From the NCBI GenBank assembly GCA_051009475.1, contig JBPCWO010000062.1, forward strand, positions 1-25,181: 25,181 nucleotides of DNA, in the 5' to 3' direction. Source of the DNA: CAXMNX01 sp051009475 (GTDB lineage: Bacteria > Pseudomonadota > Alphaproteobacteria > Rhodobacterales > Rhodobacteraceae). Below the pieces are notes generated by a model, which was not told the origin of the DNA, ran no database searches, and saw only the letters and a program-made list of their open reading frames with translations. Of the stretch, positions 22,526-25,181 are shown piece after piece (the first letter of the stretch is position 1; each line of letters starts with the position of its first letter). The position numbers were made by a program, and so were the translations under genes.

Positions 22526-22561
22526 ATGGGTGCTCGCAACTTACGCGGAGACGAGGGCGAC

Positions 22562-22903
22562 ATGGGAAGACGAGACGAACTAATCGATCAATACGCTGCC
22601 GATCTTCGGAACAAATGCGGCGTCGAGCCAAATATGGGTCTGTTACGAGACGTGACAATTGGTTGTGGGCCTTCGATCTATGACCAAGACGCGTCTACGG
22701 TCGCTGCCAGCCAGGAAGGCGAGCTTGAGACGGTCAAAAACAGTTTCTTGATCAAGAAACTTGGCCTCAGTGACGGTCCAGAGCTTATGGCGGCTATTAA
22801 CTCCGCTATTGATACTTACGGCAGATCCGAACGTAACAAGTATCGGGCGGTGGTTTATTACTTGCTGACCAAGCACTTCGGCAAGGAAAGCCACTACGGC
22901 TAA
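22562..22903 (+). CDS. DUF2853 family protein, function unknown
   Basis: A 113-residue soluble protein. The start ATG at 22562 gives MGRRDELIDQYAADLRNKCG; the frame runs 17 codons further upstream, but that extension does not look like the family. Conserved-looking segments are DVTIGCGPSIYDQDASTVAAS, VKNSFLIKKLGL and, at the C-terminus, YGRSERNKYRAVVYYLLTKH followed by FGKES. I recognise this pattern as DUF2853, a small helical family without assigned function. The ribosome site is GAGGG (22553-22557), rather close, or GGAG (22547-22550). It converges on the EVE-domain gene, 82 bases away, with no clear terminator between. Confidence 0.8.
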   Translation: MGRRDELIDQYAADLRNKCGVEPNMGLLRDVTIGCGPSIYDQDASTVAASQEGELETVKNSFLIKKLGLSDGPELMAAINSAIDTYGRSERNKYRAVVYYLLTKHFGKESHYG

Positions 22904-22985
22904 GTTTGAAGCGGCTTATTCGAAACGCGAGCCTCTGCCATATTCCTTCGTGGCGATACCCAAAGAAGAGTTTTTGCAGTGTTGG

Positions 22986-23402
22986 TCACGAAACGCCGCC
23001 CATTTTGCAAATGGTCTTCCATTCCGCGCTGGTAACTGGCTGAACGGATAGTCGGGTGTTTTTTACAAGCACCATTTCCGAAAGCTTTTCGGTTCCTTTG
23101 ACTTGCTCAAGCGTTACTGGCTTCGGCACCGAAGCGATCGCCTTGATATCCACGCATTCCCAGCGTTCATCGTCAGTAGTGCTGTCTGGGTGAATCTCAG
23201 CCATCACTTCGACGATGCCGACTACTGCCTTTTCCGTTTGTGAATGATAGAAAAACCCACGGTCCCCTATGGACATCTCGCGCATGTGGTTTCGCGCTTG
23301 ATAATTGCGCACGCCATCCCACTCTTCACCCAAATCGCCCTTTGCCACTTGGTCGTCCCAGCTCCAGGTCGAAGGTTCCGATTTGAACAGCCAATACCGC
23401 AT
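22986..23402 (-). CDS. EVE-domain protein (YTH-like fold)
   Basis: A 138-residue single-domain protein: YWLFKSEPSTWSWDD at the start, then WDGVRNYQARNHMREMSIGD, GFFYHS and VGIVEV, the classic EVE order. EVE domains have the PUA/YTH-like fold and are thought to bind modified bases in DNA or RNA; stand-alone versions are common in alphaproteobacteria and their role is open. The ATG at 23402 is preceded by AAAGGAA, which lies within the end of gpsA; the genes are 5 bases apart. It is the last gene of the tsaD-gpsA-EVE unit. Confidence 0.9.
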   Translation of the reverse strand: MRYWLFKSEPSTWSWDDQVAKGDLGEEWDGVRNYQARNHMREMSIGDRGFFYHSQTEKAVVGIVEVMAEIHPDSTTDDERWECVDIKAIASVPKPVTLEQVKGTEKLSEMVLVKNTRLSVQPVTSAEWKTICKMGGVS

Positions 23403-23407
23403 AATTT

Positions 23408-24364
23408 CTATTCCTTTCTAACCGGTCGCGAAAGCAGTCCTTCGACGGCCGTTCTGACATCTAGTTCACCGCTGATAACATCCGCAACGGCCTGAGTGAT
23501 TGGCATATCAAGGCCACCTGACTCGGCATCATTTGCCACAGCGGTGGCGGTTGCAATGCCTTCTATCGTCGTAGATTCTGGCGCTTCTCCGCGACCGTAG
23601 CACACACCAGCGCTAAAATTTCGGGACTTTTCCGAAGTACACGTCAACACAAGATCGCCTAGGCCTGAAAGGCCCTGAAGCGTCTCTAACAAAGCCCCTT
23701 TCGCGCGTGCATACCGAGACATCTCCGCAAATCCTCGCGCGATAACTGCTGCGCGCGCGCTGTCACCAATTCCGACTCCGATGGCCATACCCGAAGCCAG
23801 CGCCATAACATTCTTCAGCGCTCCGCCCAACTCGGCGCCAATCGTGTCTGCGGTTCGGTATATCCGCAACGCCGGCCGCGATAACTTCGTTTGGAGCATG
23901 CTCGCCAATGAGTCGTCCTGGGCGGCCAATGTCAGTGCCGTGGGAAGCCCGCGCGCAATATCGACCGCAAAGCTCGGACCTGTCAAAATCGCTGGAATTG
24001 CATGTGGAGCCACGTCGCGAATTGTAGCGATGGGCCCAAGTCCCGTTTCAAGATCAATACCCTTGCAACATGCGACAAGCGTTCTACCGTCGAATTCCGC
24101 AGTTCCAAGGAATGATCTGAGCGTTTGCATTGGCACAGCAACCAGACAGACATCGGATGTAACTGCCTCGATCTCGGAAGTCACTTTCATATTGGCCGAA
24201 AGCGGAAATCCGGGAAGGCGGGGGCCGGAAGTCCGGTCAGATTGCATGGACGCAGCGACATTTGGGTCGCGACACCACAATGTGACACTGGTGCCGTTGC
24301 TTGATAGCGCCAACGCAAGTGCTGTTCCGAACGCACCAGCCCCGAGTATTGCGATATCGCTCAT
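23408..24364 (-). CDS. gpsA: NAD(P)-dependent glycerol-3-phosphate dehydrogenase
   Basis: GpsA reduces dihydroxyacetone phosphate to sn-glycerol-3-phosphate for phospholipid synthesis. The 318-residue protein has the dinucleotide-binding GAGAFGTALA near the N-terminus, CCKGID, GPSFAVDIARGLPTALT, and the catalytic region ELGGALKNVMALASGMAIG with GLSGLGDLVLTCTS further on. The frame extends 20 codons upstream, but the ATG at 24364 overlaps the tsaD stop (ATGA) and puts the Rossmann motif at the usual position. It is followed by the EVE gene after 5 bases. Length and motifs indicate a complete, ordinary enzyme. Confidence 0.97.
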   Translation of the reverse strand: MSDIAILGAGAFGTALALALSSNGTSVTLWCRDPNVAASMQSDRTSGPRLPGFPLSANMKVTSEIEAVTSDVCLVAVPMQTLRSFLGTAEFDGRTLVACCKGIDLETGLGPIATIRDVAPHAIPAILTGPSFAVDIARGLPTALTLAAQDDSLASMLQTKLSRPALRIYRTADTIGAELGGALKNVMALASGMAIGVGIGDSARAAVIARGFAEMSRYARAKGALLETLQGLSGLGDLVLTCTSEKSRNFSAGVCYGRGEAPESTTIEGIATATAVANDAESGGLDMPITQAVADVISGELDVRTAVEGLLSRPVRKE

Positions 24365-25181
24365 GCCTTGGCACCTTTCTTGCCGGAACCAAGTAAGGCA
24401 GGCGCTGCTTTGTCCAGAGGCCATCGTGCGCGCGGGATGAGCGGATTCATCCCGCGGTGGTCAATTGCCGAAAGCTCAATGCCAGCCCAGGCTATCATGG
24501 CCGCATTGTCCGTACACAGCTTGGCCGGAGGTGCGATGAACTGAAGGCCCATTTCAGCAGATACAGTCTCTAATTCTGAGCGTAGCGCCTTATTTGAGGC
24601 AACGCCGCCGGCTACCGTAAATGCGGGCAGCACCGGGCTGTCGGACAAATACTGCGAAATTGCGCGGCGAGATTTTTCCGCCAACACATCCGATACGGCG
24701 TCTTGAAAACCCGCGCAGATATCGGCGCGATCCTGTTTTGAAATCCCCCCTTTCTCAATCACGATTTTGTCGCGTTCACGAAGCACGGCGGTCTTAAGTC
24801 CTGAAAAGCTCAAGTCACATCCTGGTCGGGAAAATAGCGGTCGTGGAAAGCTGAACCGAGCCGGATCGCCAAGCTTTGCTGTGGCCTCAACCGCCGGGCC
24901 ACCAGGCTGAGGCAACCCCAAAAGCCGCGCAATTTTGTCAAAGGATTCGCCCGGCGCGTCGTCGATTGTTCCGCCAATCCGGTCAAACGTGTCAGGTCCT
25001 TTTACGATTAGATACTGACAATGCCCGCCTGAAACCAGGAGCATCAGATATGGGAAGGAAAGATCGTGCGTCAACCGAGGCGTTAAAGCGTGACCAGCAA
25101 GATGATTTATGCCCAAAAGCGGTTTACCCGCGCCAGCAGCCAATCCACGTGCCAGCATTACCCCGGATAACAATCCTCCGA
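24361..25181 (-). CDS. tsaD: TsaD, tRNA t6A37 threonylcarbamoyltransferase, 5' end missing
   Basis: TsaD transfers the threonylcarbamoyl group from its AMP adduct to A37 of tRNA, together with TsaB and TsaE. The gene enters from the right edge; 273 codons are visible, beginning within GGLLSGVMLARGLAAG. The metal-binding HLAGH and the SGGH loop are present, as are LSFSGLKTAV, the AGGVASNKALR segment and DNAAMIAWAG, which supplies the conserved aspartate. The N-terminal ~80-90 residues, with the rest of the nucleotide-binding lobe, lie outside. The TTG at 25173 is not a real start, because the frame stays open to the edge. The stop overlaps the gpsA start by 4 bases. Confidence 0.95.
   Translation of the reverse strand, partial: GGLLSGVMLARGLAAGAGKPLLGINHLAGHALTPRLTHDLSFPYLMLLVSGGHCQYLIVKGPDTFDRIGGTIDDAPGESFDKIARLLGLPQPGGPAVEATAKLGDPARFSFPRPLFSRPGCDLSFSGLKTAVLRERDKIVIEKGGISKQDRADICAGFQDAVSDVLAEKSRRAISQYLSDSPVLPAFTVAGGVASNKALRSELETVSAEMGLQFIAPPAKLCTDNAAMIAWAGIELSAIDHRGMNPLIPRARWPLDKAAPALLGSGKKGAKA

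Noticed and set aside
23781..24440. 219-codon plus-strand frame opposite gpsA
   Set aside because: It is a long shadow of gpsA, which has all its catalytic motifs on the other strand.
1..25181. CRISPR array, insertion sequence, prophage, tRNA or rRNA
   Set aside because: I saw no regularly spaced repeats, no transposase or integrase motifs and no tRNA-like cloverleaf on either strand. A tRNAscan and repeat search would settle small or degenerate cases.

Overview
The window reads as core chromosome of an alphaproteobacterium of the order Rhodobacterales (Rhodobacteraceae / roseobacter group). The main pointers are a RegB-SenC-RegA redox cluster with ahcY nearby, a Tim44-like/MltA/Smr trio next to hslVU, alphaproteobacterial-type AddA/AddB, and a DivL-like PAS protein that lacks a kinase domain. 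Base composition looks moderate for the family (eyeballed, not computed). I see no insertion sequence, phage gene, CRISPR array, tRNA or rRNA, so this is not an obvious accessory island.

Layout. (1) 1-1827, plus strand: the end of a Tim44-like gene, then mltA and an Smr-domain gene, tightly packed. (2) 1792-5455, minus strand: an MFS transporter, hslU, hslV (with a good heat-shock sigma-32-type promoter) and trxA. (3) 5514-17001, minus strand: a long run read in the order regB, divL-like PAS gene, tsaE, amgK, murU, addB, addA. The five genes from tsaE to addA overlap by 4-8 bases at each junction. A perfect CtrA box (TTAA-N7-TTAA) lies just upstream of the PAS gene. (4) 17090-18317, plus strand: senC and regA, divergent from regB; the shared control region carries a 7-bp inverted repeat centred on the predicted regB -10. 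(5) 18367-19573, minus strand: a GST-fold protein and an HD-domain hydrolase. (6) 19574-20046: a stretch with no convincing gene. (7) 20047-22903, plus strand: a small exported two-cysteine protein, ahcY (with a highly structured leader that can hide its ribosome binding site), a class I methyltransferase and a DUF2853-type protein. (8) 22986-25181, minus strand: tsaD (cut by the window edge), gpsA and an EVE-domain protein.

How the genes connect. RegB/RegA with SenC form a redox-sensing circuit that controls energy metabolism, and SenC is also a copper/cytochrome-oxidase assembly factor. The DivL-like protein with its CtrA box suggests cell-cycle/CtrA control over the operon behind it, which holds half of the t6A tRNA-modification pathway (tsaE; tsaD is at the far end of the window), two MurNAc-recycling enzymes (amgK, murU) and the AddAB recombination nuclease. 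MltA, also in the window, releases the anhydro-muropeptides that feed such recycling. AhcY removes S-adenosylhomocysteine, the by-product of methyltransferases such as the one immediately downstream.

Nothing here is a clearly new multi-gene system. The parts most worth a second look are regulatory: the CtrA box in front of the divL-like operon, the ahcY leader structure, and the palindrome in the regB promoter.
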